Source: Pseudomonadota bacterium
Lineage (GTDB): Bacteria > Bdellovibrionota > Oligoflexia > Oligoflexales > Oligoflexaceae
Assembly (NCBI GenBank): GCA_029556045.1
Contig: JAKQGS010000444.1
Location: 1-31,010 of the forward strand
Reading direction: 5' to 3'
Length of the DNA: 31,010 nucleotides
The notes beneath the pieces are model-generated. The model ran no database searches. It was not told the origin of the DNA and saw only the letters and a list, made by a program, of their open reading frames with translations. The position numbers and the translations under genes were made by a program. Of this stretch, positions 1 through 7,019 are shown piece by piece (the first letter of the stretch is position 1; every line of letters begins with the position of its first letter).

Positions 1-1275
1 GGTTGCCACTTTGGGGTGGTAAGCCGGTTGCGGCCTGCTCCGGACGGCATTTCGTCGAGCCTGCGGCGGGGGTGCCAAGGCTCGTTCTGGATCCCTTACT
101 GCGGAGGCGCGTCGCCGGGACTCCGATGGCAGCGGCCGCACATTAGGTTGCCGCACATTAGGTTGCCGCGCCTTCCGGGTGTCGGCCTTCTTAAATGAGC
201 GCGCTTGTTCACGAAGCTCCTTTTGCGTATCCACCCATGAATCATCGCGCTGCAGGTCGTCAGCCCGCCCCTTGGTAACGGAGCGCTTTGCCACCGGATC
301 CCGGCGGTTCTGTGTCGCGGGCACGCTGGTGCGACGGGACGGCTTCGTTTTGGTCGTCACCACCACCGATTCTTGTGGAGCCTCGACCGAAATGGTCTTG
401 CTCCGTCCTCTCGCCTTTTTCACCAGCAGACTCTGGGACCCGCTTACCGTGGAAGATCGTGGCTTAAACTGCGCTTCTACCCGCTTGGTCCCGCGGATCT
501 CCGCCCGTTTTTTTCCGCTGCCACCATGCGACGAAATTGTTTGGGCAATGACAAAAATCAACAACCCCAGCAACACTCCAAATGCCAGAAGAAAGAGCGG
601 GGATTGCTGGGCAGCAACCAAGCTTTTAGCTTGCATGACCCGAGTCAGTTCATTGAGCACCGTCGAACTGGCAAGATCGATACGACTGCCCCCCCGTCGA
701 AGCCTGCCACTGCGGGAGGGGATCACCTTCATCTGCGCTTTTTGCGTGATGGCATTCATGCGCTGTCCCGCATAGATCTGTACAAACTGCCGCACGGGGA
801 TCATGCGCTGGGAGCCCATCTTCTGCACCTTGACGGATTTGTCCAGGACTCCGCGGAAAAACAATGATTGAATTTCTGCTGCGCTAAGGGGACCCAGGAC
901 CCGATGGTGCCGATCAATCAGGTAAAACTTTTTGGCGGACCTCGGTGTTTCATCGGGGTTAATACCCCGTCTATTACGAATGGGCTTGGGCTGGTGGGAC
1001 GGTGGAAATGTTTCCTGACGGGGATAGTCCCCTCGTCTGGCCTGCTGATTCTGAGGGGGAGACAGCGATTCATTGGGAGGATTGACGCCTCCATTACCAC
1101 CGTCCGGTTCAAAGATCTCATCCACTTCGATCAACTGAACCCGCACCGAAGAGCCGTCCCGGGAAACATGATCGAACGGGTCAATAATGCCGTCCCGCAG
1201 AGATTGGCGAATCTCCGCGGCATCCATTACCCCGACAATCTGATTGTTTCGATAGACTTTCCACAAATGGGACAT
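1..1275 (-). CDS. Membrane protein with two GYF_2-like domains and a basic tail (partial, C-terminus outside window)
   Basis: An uninterrupted minus-strand frame of 425 codons starts with ATG at 1275 and is still open at the left edge, so the C-terminus is missing. Residues 5-40 (WKVYRNNQIVG..., ending in IDPFDHVSRDG) and 117-165 (FYLIDRHHRVLGPLSAAEI...) look like two copies of the GYF_2/DUF4339 type of fold. They are separated by a Pro/Gln/Asn-rich linker. One hydrophobic segment lies at about 226-246, followed by a long Arg/Lys/Pro-rich, probably disordered tail. The order suggests a cytoplasmic N-terminus and a tail across the membrane, but topology is inference. No strong Shine-Dalgarno precedes the ATG (GGCGG four bases upstream). 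All plus-strand frames over this stretch are shadows. The function is unknown; GYF_2 proteins are often scaffolds or adaptors. Confidence 0.75.
   Translation of the reverse strand, partial: MSHLWKVYRNNQIVGVMDAAEIRQSLRDGIIDPFDHVSRDGSSVRVQLIEVDEIFEPDGGNGGVNPPNESLSPPQNQQARRGDYPRQETFPPSHQPKPIRNRRGINPDETPRSAKKFYLIDRHHRVLGPLSAAEIQSLFFRGVLDKSVKVQKMGSQRMIPVRQFVQIYAGQRMNAITQKAQMKVIPSRSGRLRRGGSRIDLASSTVLNELTRVMQAKSLVAAQQSPLFLLAFGVLLGLLIFVIAQTISSHGGSGKKRAEIRGTKRVEAQFKPRSSTVSGSQSLLVKKARGRSKTISVEAPQESVVVTTKTKPSRRTSVPATQNRRDPVAKRSVTKGRADDLQRDDSWVDTQKELREQARSFKKADTRKARQPNVRQPNVRPLPSESRRRASAVRDPERALAPPPQARRNAVRSRPQPAYHPKVAT
135..169. repeat. 15-bp tandem repeat, two copies plus 5 nt, inside the GYF_2-like gene
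   Basis: The 15-base unit GCCGCACATTAGGTT occurs at 135-149 and 150-164, followed by GCCGC. The length is in frame and the repeat encodes RQPNV twice in the basic tail of the minus-strand protein. Such a repeat can expand or contract without breaking the reading frame. Confidence 0.85.
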
Positions 1276-1505
1276 GGTTCCGCCGTTCGTTGTTTCCTGA
1301 ACGACCTATCGGATAAACCACAAAAAAATCAAATGTTCCAGACTGATAGGGCAAAAATAACCGAATCTTCACCTGGAAACCCGTTCCTAAAAAAAGGGGT
1401 TTAGCTTTTAAAATTCAATGTGCTATAAGACGTAGCCTGCACGGGTTCATGGCAGGGGCAATCCGCAAATTTGCACCGATAATCCTGTTATTTTGTGATG
1501 TTAAT

Positions 1506-2048
1506 ATGAAAATTAAAATTCAGGATCTGATCACACCAATGACCCTTACGGTCACCGGTACCGAGGGATGGTTGTCGGCGATTTATGAGGGATTTCCCGT
1601 TCCGGCCGGAACCGAAGTTCCACGACTGAAGGCTCACCTGACCTTAACCCCGGATGGCTACGGACGGGTCGACGTGGCTGGCCTACTGGAATACGCTCCC
1701 CTGCTCACCTGCAGCCGATGTGCCGATCCTGTTACATGGCCTATCCAGCAAACCTTTCGGGTCAACTATCGTTCCGAGCCCGTTGCGGATGATCGAGAAA
1801 AGGATCTGCAAAGTCATGACCTTGACACCTACTACTTCCAGAATGATGCCATCAACATCGAAGAATTGATCAACGATCTCATCGAAACAAATATCCCGAC
1901 TCAGGTGCTGCGCCGATCGGCTGATGGAAACAGCTGTGCCGTATGCCTTACGACACTCCACGAAACACTAGTTTTTGAAACCAGCACGCAGGATAACGAG
2001 CAGGACAATCCGTTTGCAGTGCTTAAGAAGCTTAAACTTCCTCAATAA
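1506..2048 (+). CDS. yceD: DUF177/YceD-family protein
   Basis: The product is 180 aa. The DUF177 pattern is visible: a first CxxC (Cys69/Cys72 in LLTCSRC), a region of acidic and aromatic residues (DTYYFQNDAINIEELI), and a second CxxC (Cys144/Cys147 in GNSCAVC). Together these look like a split zinc-ribbon-type pair. In E. coli YceD affects 23S rRNA accumulation and is usually next to rpmF. Here rpmF does not follow; an intrinsic terminator and rpsB do. I chose ATG at 1506 because MKIKIQDL matches the usual family N-terminus. An in-frame ATG at 1449 would add 19 residues that do not look like the family. Neither start has a good Shine-Dalgarno. The family call is confident; the role is known only from homologues. 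Confidence 0.8.
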   Translation: MKIKIQDLITPMTLTVTGTEGWLSAIYEGFPVPAGTEVPRLKAHLTLTPDGYGRVDVAGLLEYAPLLTCSRCADPVTWPIQQTFRVNYRSEPVADDREKDLQSHDLDTYYFQNDAINIEELINDLIETNIPTQVLRRSADGNSCAVCLTTLHETLVFETSTQDNEQDNPFAVLKKLKLPQ

Positions 2049-2075
2049 ATCCTGTTGTGGATTACCGACAGAAAG

Positions 2076-2098
2076 GGTACGGTAGCGCCGTCCTTTTT
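2076..2098 (+). terminator. Intrinsic terminator after the DUF177 gene
   Basis: A hairpin of GG-ACGG (with one bulged T) against CCGTCC, loop TAGCG, is followed directly by TTTTT at 2094-2098. It lies 28 nt after the DUF177 stop and separates that gene from rpsB. Confidence 0.6.
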
Positions 2099-2114
2099 AG
2101 CCGAGTTATTTCGG

Positions 2115-2120
2115 CATAAT
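2115..2120 (+). promoter_or_regulatory. Possible -10 box for rpsB
   Basis: CATAAT lies just downstream of the terminator, in the place where a new rpsB transcript should begin, and would give a leader of roughly 135 nt. The -35 region at the right distance is poor, so this is a weak call based on position and the -10 match. Confidence 0.3.
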
Positions 2121-2142
2121 AAACAGGCCCTGGTCAATCGAA

Positions 2143-2190
2143 GGTGGGAGGGTGTCACTAACGCCGCCTGCTCTTCCCTATCTCCCAGCC
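2143..2190 (+). promoter_or_regulatory. Stem in the rpsB 5' leader, possible S2 autoregulatory structure
   Basis: GGTGGGAG at 2143-2150 can pair with CTCCCAGCC at 2182-2190, giving eight pairs (one G-U) with a single bulged A. The rpsB leader is long (over 200 nt from the previous stop). Ribosomal protein S2 regulates its own mRNA through leader RNA in other bacteria. That this stem does the same here is inference; it is not a recognised match to the gammaproteobacterial rpsB leader. Confidence 0.35.
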
Positions 2191-2261
2191 ACAGTCACGA
2201 TGCTGTCGGGGGAATGGGAAAACCGGGGCCAACGTCTAACCTTCGACAAGGAGTTTTTGAA

Positions 2262-3044
2262 ATGGCTGTTACGATCAACATGAAAGACCTATTGGAAGCC
2301 GGCGTCCATTACGGTCACCAGACCAAACGCTGGAATCCCAAGATGGCGCCTTATATCTTCGGCGCTCGCAACGGGATCCACATCATCGACCTACAAAAAA
2401 CCGTCAAAATGTTCCAGAAGGCCTGTAATTTCCTGGAGGACACCACGGCCCGCGGCGGTCATGTGCTTTTTGTCGGCACCAAACGCTTAGCCCGCGACCT
2501 GGTGCGTGAAGAAGCAGGTCGCACCGGGATGTACTTTATCAACCACCGCTGGTTGGGCGGCACACTGACCAATTTCCAAACCATCCGCCAAAGCATCCAT
2601 CGGCTGCGCCGCATCGAAAAAATGGCAAATGACGGCACATTCCAAAAGCTTACCAAAAAAGAGGTGCTCGGCCTGACTCGAGAGAGAGAAAAGCTTGAGC
2701 GCAACCTTGGCGGTATCAAAGACATGCCTGGCCTGCCATCCGCCATTTTTATCGCGGACGCCCACAAGGAAACGATCGCCATCGAAGAAGCCCGTCGTTT
2801 GGGTATTCCTGTGGTTGCCATCGCGGACACCAATGCCGACCCCAAAGTCATTGACTTTCCGATCCCCGGCAACGACGATAGCATCAAGTCGCTCGCCCTC
2901 TTTATCAAAACGGTCGCTGACGCTTGCAGCGCGGGCAAAACCCGAGCCAAGTTTCACCGCGATGAGGATAAGCAAGGCGGTGAAGTGACCGAAGGATCTT
3001 TCCGCGACGACAAAGGCCACAAAGTTGCGGTTGAGAAGAAGTAA
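2262..3044 (+). CDS. rpsB: 30S ribosomal protein S2
   Basis: The 260-aa product carries S2 signatures: [19 protein letters not shown] near the N-terminus, the segment with [18 protein letters not shown] in the middle, and the [12 protein letters not shown] region followed by IPGNDDS. S2 sits on the back of the small subunit and is needed for S1 binding. The start at 2262 is fixed by the conserved [14 protein letters not shown] and by AAGGAG at 2248-2253. The frame is open further upstream to 2055, but that part is leader. The tail after residue 225 is charged and of variable type. It is followed by tsf in the usual bacterial order. Confidence 0.98.
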   Translation: MAVTINMKDLLEAGVHYGHQTKRWNPKMAPYIFGARNGIHIIDLQKTVKMFQKACNFLEDTTARGGHVLFVGTKRLARDLVREEAGRTGMYFINHRWLGGTLTNFQTIRQSIHRLRRIEKMANDGTFQKLTKKEVLGLTREREKLERNLGGIKDMPGLPSAIFIADAHKETIAIEEARRLGIPVVAIADTNADPKVIDFPIPGNDDSIKSLALFIKTVADACSAGKTRAKFHRDEDKQGGEVTEGSFRDDKGHKVAVEKK

Positions 3045-3056
3045 CCAAAACAACTC

Positions 3057-3078
3057 CCCCAAGTCATTTGACCTGGGG
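3057..3078 (+). terminator. rpsB-tsf intergenic hairpin (attenuator-like)
   Basis: CCCCA-A-GTC / GAC-C-TGGGG with an ATTT loop forms a stem of eight pairs with one A-C mismatch. No T-run follows, so full termination is unlikely. It could be a partial attenuator or mRNA processing site that sets the S2:EF-Ts ratio, as the E. coli rpsB-tsf spacer does; that role is inference. Confidence 0.4.
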
Positions 3079-3101
3079 TATTCATATAAGGATTACCAAC
3101 T

Positions 3102-4001
3102 ATGGCGACCATCAGCGCAACCCTTGTGAAAGACCTCCGCGAAAAAACCGGCGTCGGTATGATGGAGTGCAAGAAGGCACTCGAAGAAAACAATGGCGAC
3201 ATGGAAAAAGCCATTTTATGGCTTCGTGAACGTGGTTTGTCCCGCGCTGCCAAAAAAGCCGATCGTGTCACCGCGGAAGGCATGGTGCAAGTCTATGTTT
3301 CTCCGGACCAGGCGGCAGGTGTATTAGTGGAAGTTAACTGCGAAACCGATTTCGTCAGTAAAAATAACGATTTCCTTAAATTTGCGGATGACGTTGCCCA
3401 ACTGGCCCTGGACAAAAACACCCCTTCAGTGGAAGCGCTGATGGAGCAAAAAATGAAGTCCGGTGAGACCGTTCAGGCCACTCTGACGAACCTGATCTCC
3501 ACCATCGGCGAAAACCTCAATATCCGTCGTGTGCAGGTCTTCAAAACCAGCAACGGCGTCGTTGCCGGCTACTCCCATATGGGCGGAAAAATTGGCACCA
3601 TGGTGGTCCTGGAAGGCGCCAAAGGCAGTGAACTTGTGGATCTGGGCAAAGACATCGCCATGCACATTGCAGCAGCGGCTCCCCGTTATATGACCAGTAA
3701 CGACGTGGATCCAGCCGAGCTGGAGCAGGAAAGGGAACTGGCCCGCAAAAAGCTGATCGAACAAAACAAACCTGAAAACATGATCGATAAGATCCTGCAG
3801 GGTAATATGCAAAAGTTTTTCAAGGAAGTTTGTCTGATTGAGCAGCCTTTTGTAAAAGATCAGACCCTCAGCGTCGGCAAATTGGTGGAAGAAAAGGGCA
3901 AAGGCGCCAAAATTAAGACCTATGCCCGTTTCCAATTGGGCGAGGGAATTGAAAAGAAAAAGGCTAACTTTGCCGAAGAAGTCGCAGCGCAGTTGCGCTG
4001 A
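3102..4001 (+). CDS. tsf: Elongation factor Ts
   Basis: The product is 299 aa. The N-terminal UBA-like domain (about 1-55) contains LREKTGVGMMECKKAL, the standard EF-Ts signature, then the EF-Tu contact motif VEVNCETDFVSKN at about 75-88. The dimerisation core and the C-terminal segment (KFFKEVCLIEQPFVKD...) follow. EF-Ts exchanges GDP for GTP on EF-Tu. The start is ATG at 3102 with AAGGA upstream. It lies 57 nt after rpsB and ends 19 nt before a strong intrinsic terminator. Confidence 0.98.
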   Translation: MATISATLVKDLREKTGVGMMECKKALEENNGDMEKAILWLRERGLSRAAKKADRVTAEGMVQVYVSPDQAAGVLVEVNCETDFVSKNNDFLKFADDVAQLALDKNTPSVEALMEQKMKSGETVQATLTNLISTIGENLNIRRVQVFKTSNGVVAGYSHMGGKIGTMVVLEGAKGSELVDLGKDIAMHIAAAAPRYMTSNDVDPAELEQERELARKKLIEQNKPENMIDKILQGNMQKFFKEVCLIEQPFVKDQTLSVGKLVEEKGKGAKIKTYARFQLGEGIEKKKANFAEEVAAQLR

Positions 4002-4020
4002 TACCGCAGGAACCCATGCT

Positions 4021-4050
4021 AAACCCGGTACTTGTTACCGGGTTTTTTTT
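4021..4050 (+). terminator. Strong intrinsic terminator between tsf and pyrH
   Basis: AAACCCGGTA (4021-4030) and TACCGGGTTT (4036-4045) form a perfect 10-bp stem with loop CTTGT, and the T-run reaches 4050. It ends only 28 nt before the pyrH start, so pyrH either depends on readthrough or has a promoter overlapping the terminator or the end of tsf. Confidence 0.9.
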
Positions 4051-4078
4051 CGAAACCTCCAAAAGGGACACAAGGCAA

Positions 4079-4798
4079 ATGAGTGATGTTCAGTACAAGC
4101 GGGTGATGTTGAAGCTTTCGGGGGAGATGTTGGGCGGCAAAGTTCCGGGAAAAACCATCGATAGCGAGGCCATCAATATGGTGGCGGGGGAATTGGCACA
4201 GCTACAGAAGGCCGGCATTGAAACCGCAGTTGTCATCGGTGGCGGTAACATCTGGCGGGGATCGACGGCTGCGGGATGGGAAATGGATCAGGCCAGCGCC
4301 GATTATATGGGGATGCTGGCCACCGTGATCAATGCCCTGGCACTGCAAGGTATCCTGGAAAACAAATACAAAATCTATAGCCGGGTCATGTCAGCCATTC
4401 ATATGGCGGAAGTTGCGGAGCCCTATATCCGCCGTAAGGCGGTCAAGCATCTGCAAAAGGGCCGCATTGTCATCTTTGCAGGGGGCACCGGAAATCCCTA
4501 TTTTACGACAGACACCGCTGCCAGTTTGCGTGCCCGCGAGGTGGAGGCCGAGATTATTCTCAAAGCCACGAAAGTGGATGGGATTTATGATTCCAACCCG
4601 GACCAGAATCCCCTGGCAAAGAAATATGATAGACTCACCTATCTTGACGTTATATCTAAGAAATTGAAGGTTATGGATGCCACCGCCATCACCATGTGTA
4701 TGGAGGCAAATCTACCGATCTGCGTATTCAAGATGGAGGGCTCTGGCTGCGTCATGCGGGCCATCCGTGGCGAATCAGCAGGGACCCTGGTGGAATAG
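4079..4798 (+). CDS. pyrH: UMP kinase
   Basis: The 239-aa product is a bacterial hexameric UMP kinase of the amino-acid kinase fold. It has KRVMLKLSGE at the N-terminus, VVIGGGNIWRG in the phosphate-binding loop, GGTGNPYFTTDTAA for nucleotide binding, and KATKVDGIYDSNP near residue 165. It phosphorylates UMP with ATP in pyrimidine nucleotide synthesis. The start at 4079 is set by homology (MSDVQYKRV) and AAGG a few bases upstream. The longer open frame from 4016 would begin inside the terminator and is rejected. It keeps the common tsf-pyrH-frr order. Confidence 0.97.
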   Translation: MSDVQYKRVMLKLSGEMLGGKVPGKTIDSEAINMVAGELAQLQKAGIETAVVIGGGNIWRGSTAAGWEMDQASADYMGMLATVINALALQGILENKYKIYSRVMSAIHMAEVAEPYIRRKAVKHLQKGRIVIFAGGTGNPYFTTDTAASLRAREVEAEIILKATKVDGIYDSNPDQNPLAKKYDRLTYLDVISKKLKVMDATAITMCMEANLPICVFKMEGSGCVMRAIRGESAGTLVE

Positions 4799-4836
4799 TA
4801 TTAAAGTCCACCTATTTATTGAGGAAAGGAACTTCC

Positions 4837-5391
4837 ATGGAAAAAATAATCAATGACTGCAAAAACGCGATGGACAAGCGTCTGAAGTCCTTAGAGGGGG
4901 ATTTGACCCGCATCCGCACTGGGCGCGCCTCTATCAGTTTGCTGGATGGTGTCAAAGTGAACTATTACGGAAACCCATCTCCCTTAAATCAGGTCGCCAA
5001 CCTATCGACTCCTGATGCCCGCACGATCATTATTGCACCGTTTGAAAAAAGCCTGATTCAAGAGATTGAAAAATCCATCATGAAAGCCGACCTGGGACTG
5101 CAACCCACCAATGATGGTCATGTGGTCCGGATTCCTATTCCACAACTGACGGAAGAGCGTCGCAAAGATATTGTCAAAGGGCTTAAAAAGATCGGCGAAG
5201 AGGCCAAGGTTGCCATGCGTCATATCCGCCGGGATATCAACGAAGACATTAAAAAACTCGAAAAAAACAAAGAGGTCAATGAAGACGAGAAAAAACGTCT
5301 GGAAGCGGAAGTCCAGAAGCATACGGATAATTACTGCAAGTTAGTGGACGATCGTCTGGCCAAAAAAGAAAAAGAGGTCATGACTATTTAG
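4837..5391 (+). CDS. frr: Ribosome recycling factor
   Basis: The product is 184 aa, the normal family length. It contains LTRIRTGRAS near residue 25-35, YYGNPSPLNQVANLSTPDARTI, and the C-terminal KVAMRHIRRDINEDIKKLEK helix of domain I. RRF with EF-G splits post-termination ribosomes. ATG at 4837 follows GAGGAAAGGA with good spacing; upstream codons in the same frame overlap pyrH in another frame and are not used. A 38-nt spacer separates it from pyrH, so the two are probably cotranscribed. It is the last gene of the block. Confidence 0.97.
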   Translation: MEKIINDCKNAMDKRLKSLEGDLTRIRTGRASISLLDGVKVNYYGNPSPLNQVANLSTPDARTIIIAPFEKSLIQEIEKSIMKADLGLQPTNDGHVVRIPIPQLTEERRKDIVKGLKKIGEEAKVAMRHIRRDINEDIKKLEKNKEVNEDEKKRLEAEVQKHTDNYCKLVDDRLAKKEKEVMTI

Positions 5392-5393
5392 CT

Positions 5394-5458
5394 GTTGGCG
5401 CTTTTGCACCAACGGCGTGTCCTGAGCGAACGCGAAGGATCTCCCCCGAATTGCCTCA
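5394..5458 (+). repeat. 65-bp repeat element, copy 1
   Basis: It starts with GTTGGCGC-TTTT-GCACCAAC, a hairpin with one mismatch. It continues with TCCTGAGCGAACGCGAAGGA, a second imperfect palindrome with tandem G-A mismatches in its stem, and ends in TTGCCTCA. It is identical to copy 2 except at 5408 and 5414. The layout resembles REP-type intergenic repeats. It begins 3 nt after the frr stop. Confidence 0.85.
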
Positions 5459-5468
5459 CTATTGGGTC

Positions 5469-5533
5469 GTTGGCGCTTTTGCGCCAACAGCGTGTCCTGA
5501 GCGAACGCGAAGGATCTCCCCCGAATTGCCTCA
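5469..5533 (+). repeat. 65-bp repeat element, copy 2
   Basis: This copy is 75 nt downstream of copy 1. Its first hairpin, GTTGGCGC-TTTT-GCGCCAAC, is a perfect 8-bp stem. The second palindrome is identical to that of copy 1. It differs from copy 1 at two of 65 positions (5483 and 5489). Confidence 0.85.
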
Positions 5534-5663
5534 TCTCCTAACCATGCCCCTATGATTCAAATTTCAAACCACTATAACTCTTTCTGACAGTAAGACTTGA
5601 GTCCCTTTCCCCTCAGCTGAATCATTGGAGTTTTTCACCCAATATTTGAAACATAGATATACC

Positions 5664-5692
5664 CTATCATACCGCAATGATAGATCATTTTT
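5664..5692 (+). terminator. Weak hairpin plus T-rich tail, terminator or operator
   Basis: CTATCAT (5664-5670) and ATGATAG (5677-5683) are perfect 7-bp arms around ACCGCA, followed by ATCATTTTT. The stem is AT-rich, so it may be a weak terminator for the frr transcript. Because it lies about 100 nt before the first pilin gene it could equally be a binding site for a regulator. Confidence 0.35.
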
Positions 5693-5784
5693 AAAATTTT
5701 GGATCCAATCAAACTTACTTCTCAACTAAACGTCACCCCTTCCGATAAGTCAGAGGAACAGCCTTCAAAGGGAATGGGGAAATC

Positions 5785-7011
5785 ATGAAACCGGTCATTG
5801 GCGAAAAAGGTTTTACTCTGACGGAGATGCTGATTGCGGTGGCTCTTCTTATGGTGATGGCCATTGGTGCCACCTCTGCTTTGAATCGTTATATGAAGCA
5901 GGCAGACCGCATTACCAAATTTGGCGCACAGGACAGTGCGTTTCGTTCTTTTGCTCACGAGTTCAACTCACTCTTAAAGAACTCCAACGTGGCTTTGTTT
6001 TTCCAAAGACTGCCCATTCCTACCACCGGATGTGGGCTTTCGGGTCCTTGTGTCATGAAGCTCCATGTTGACCAACAAAAATTCGAAGCCGTCAACAGTA
6101 CTGACTTCAATGGTGCCGATGCCATTGAATTTTTCAGTGATTATGAAGCGAAACTCTATGAACAGAAGATGATCGCGGGGGACGCCGATACCAAAATCAA
6201 GTTCCGCAAACGTCTGGATCTACGCCGCATAAAAAATAATAAAGAATACGACTACTACACGACGTGGACTTTGATCGATCGGAGTAGCAAGCCTTTTGTG
6301 GTTCTATCCAAATCGAAAGCGGAGGGATATCTCACATTTCAAGACGCCTACGGCACAGCAAATCCACCTTCCACCACGGGGCGATGGGCGATCATGAAAG
6401 GCTTTGGAGACATCAATGTCGCAGACTTCAAGAAGAGCCTCCTGGCCTTCTATAACGGCTATAACGCCCGTCAATTTTGGATCCAAAAAGTTGAAAATAT
6501 GGTCAGTTGTTCATCAAACCCAACATTCTGTGCTCAGATATCCACAGCACTAAACCCCTCTATGCCAACCTCCATACTGGCGAGCAGCTATTATGCCGTC
6601 AACACAGCGCCAGTGACATCGTCCGACATGGGGGCCTCATTTTTACCCTCGATCACCGCATTTGGCACCTGGTGGACCCAACCCTCAGGACTATATACGT
6701 TCCCTACTTCGGTTGCCTCTATGTATCACCCCCAAAATTCGGATTTGGCCAGCCCTCTCGACGTCCGTAAGGTATCGCACTTCTATCACGGCAAAGGCTT
6801 GAAATCTCAAATTATGGCTATTCCCGTCAATCTGGTATCCTACGCCCTGGAAAAACAGAATAACCGCTTCCAGTTAAAGATGAAAACATTACCCCAGTAC
6901 ACAGGGAAACCGGAGATCACAGTGATGAACGATATCCCTCCGACCAACAAAGTTATCTTTGCCCGTAAAATTGGCACAAACCAGGTTTCAGTTCTTCTTT
7001 ACAAAAATTGA
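5785..7011 (+). CDS. Type IV prepilin-like protein, PilW/GspJ-like minor pilin
   Basis: The 408-aa product has a class III signal: a short basic leader ending in EKG, then FTLTEMLIAVALLMVMAIGAT. The prepilin peptidase cleavage site is therefore Gly9|Phe10 with Glu at +5. The 20-residue hydrophobic helix would anchor it in the inner membrane and pack it into a pilus or pseudopilus. The long globular part is typical of PilW/GspJ-like minor pilins, which sit near the pilus tip and help initiate assembly. It contains several Cys (CGLSGPC, SCSSNPTFC) that may form disulphides. It leads a four-gene coupled operon, and its stop overlaps the Shine-Dalgarno of the next gene. The subtype is inferred from order and size; the prepilin class is clear. 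Confidence 0.8.
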   Translation: MKPVIGEKGFTLTEMLIAVALLMVMAIGATSALNRYMKQADRITKFGAQDSAFRSFAHEFNSLLKNSNVALFFQRLPIPTTGCGLSGPCVMKLHVDQQKFEAVNSTDFNGADAIEFFSDYEAKLYEQKMIAGDADTKIKFRKRLDLRRIKNNKEYDYYTTWTLIDRSSKPFVVLSKSKAEGYLTFQDAYGTANPPSTTGRWAIMKGFGDINVADFKKSLLAFYNGYNARQFWIQKVENMVSCSSNPTFCAQISTALNPSMPTSILASSYYAVNTAPVTSSDMGASFLPSITAFGTWWTQPSGLYTFPTSVASMYHPQNSDLASPLDVRKVSHFYHGKGLKSQIMAIPVNLVSYALEKQNNRFQLKMKTLPQYTGKPEITVMNDIPPTNKVIFARKIGTNQVSVLLYKN

Positions 7012-7019
7012 GGTGAACC

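Larger units (their letters stand above)
5392..5784 (+). other. Non-coding region between frr and the pilin operon
   Basis: No reading frame here has coding support. The first 140 nt hold two 65-bp repeat copies with hairpins. The rest is AT-rich and contains a hairpin followed by T-rich sequence at 5664-5692. The promoter of the pilin operon should lie here, but I cannot point to a clear -35/-10 pair. Confidence 0.7.

Noticed and set aside
179..1404. Three long plus-strand open frames (179-775, 373-867, 868-1404)
   Set aside because: They lie opposite one continuous minus-strand frame (1-1275) that has clear domains and a membrane helix; their translations have no recognisable features and overlap each other.
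2055..2261. Upstream extension of rpsB to 2055
   Set aside because: The added residues do not belong to S2, cover a terminator, and a strong Shine-Dalgarno precedes 2262.
2459..3062. Long minus-strand open frames opposite rpsB
   Set aside because: Shadow frames of a highly conserved gene; no ribosome-binding site or family features.
3426..3935. 169-codon minus-strand frame opposite tsf
   Set aside because: Entirely inside tsf, with composition expected of an antisense shadow.
4016..4078. Upstream start of pyrH at 4016
   Set aside because: It would put the coding region through the tsf terminator; family N-termini begin at 4079.
4696..4836. Upstream extension of frr overlapping pyrH
   Set aside because: Family length and the GAGGAAAGGA site both fix the start at 4837.
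5394..5533. The two 65-bp repeats as a CRISPR array
   Set aside because: Only two units, long repeats with internal palindromes, a spacer of just 10 nt and no cas genes.
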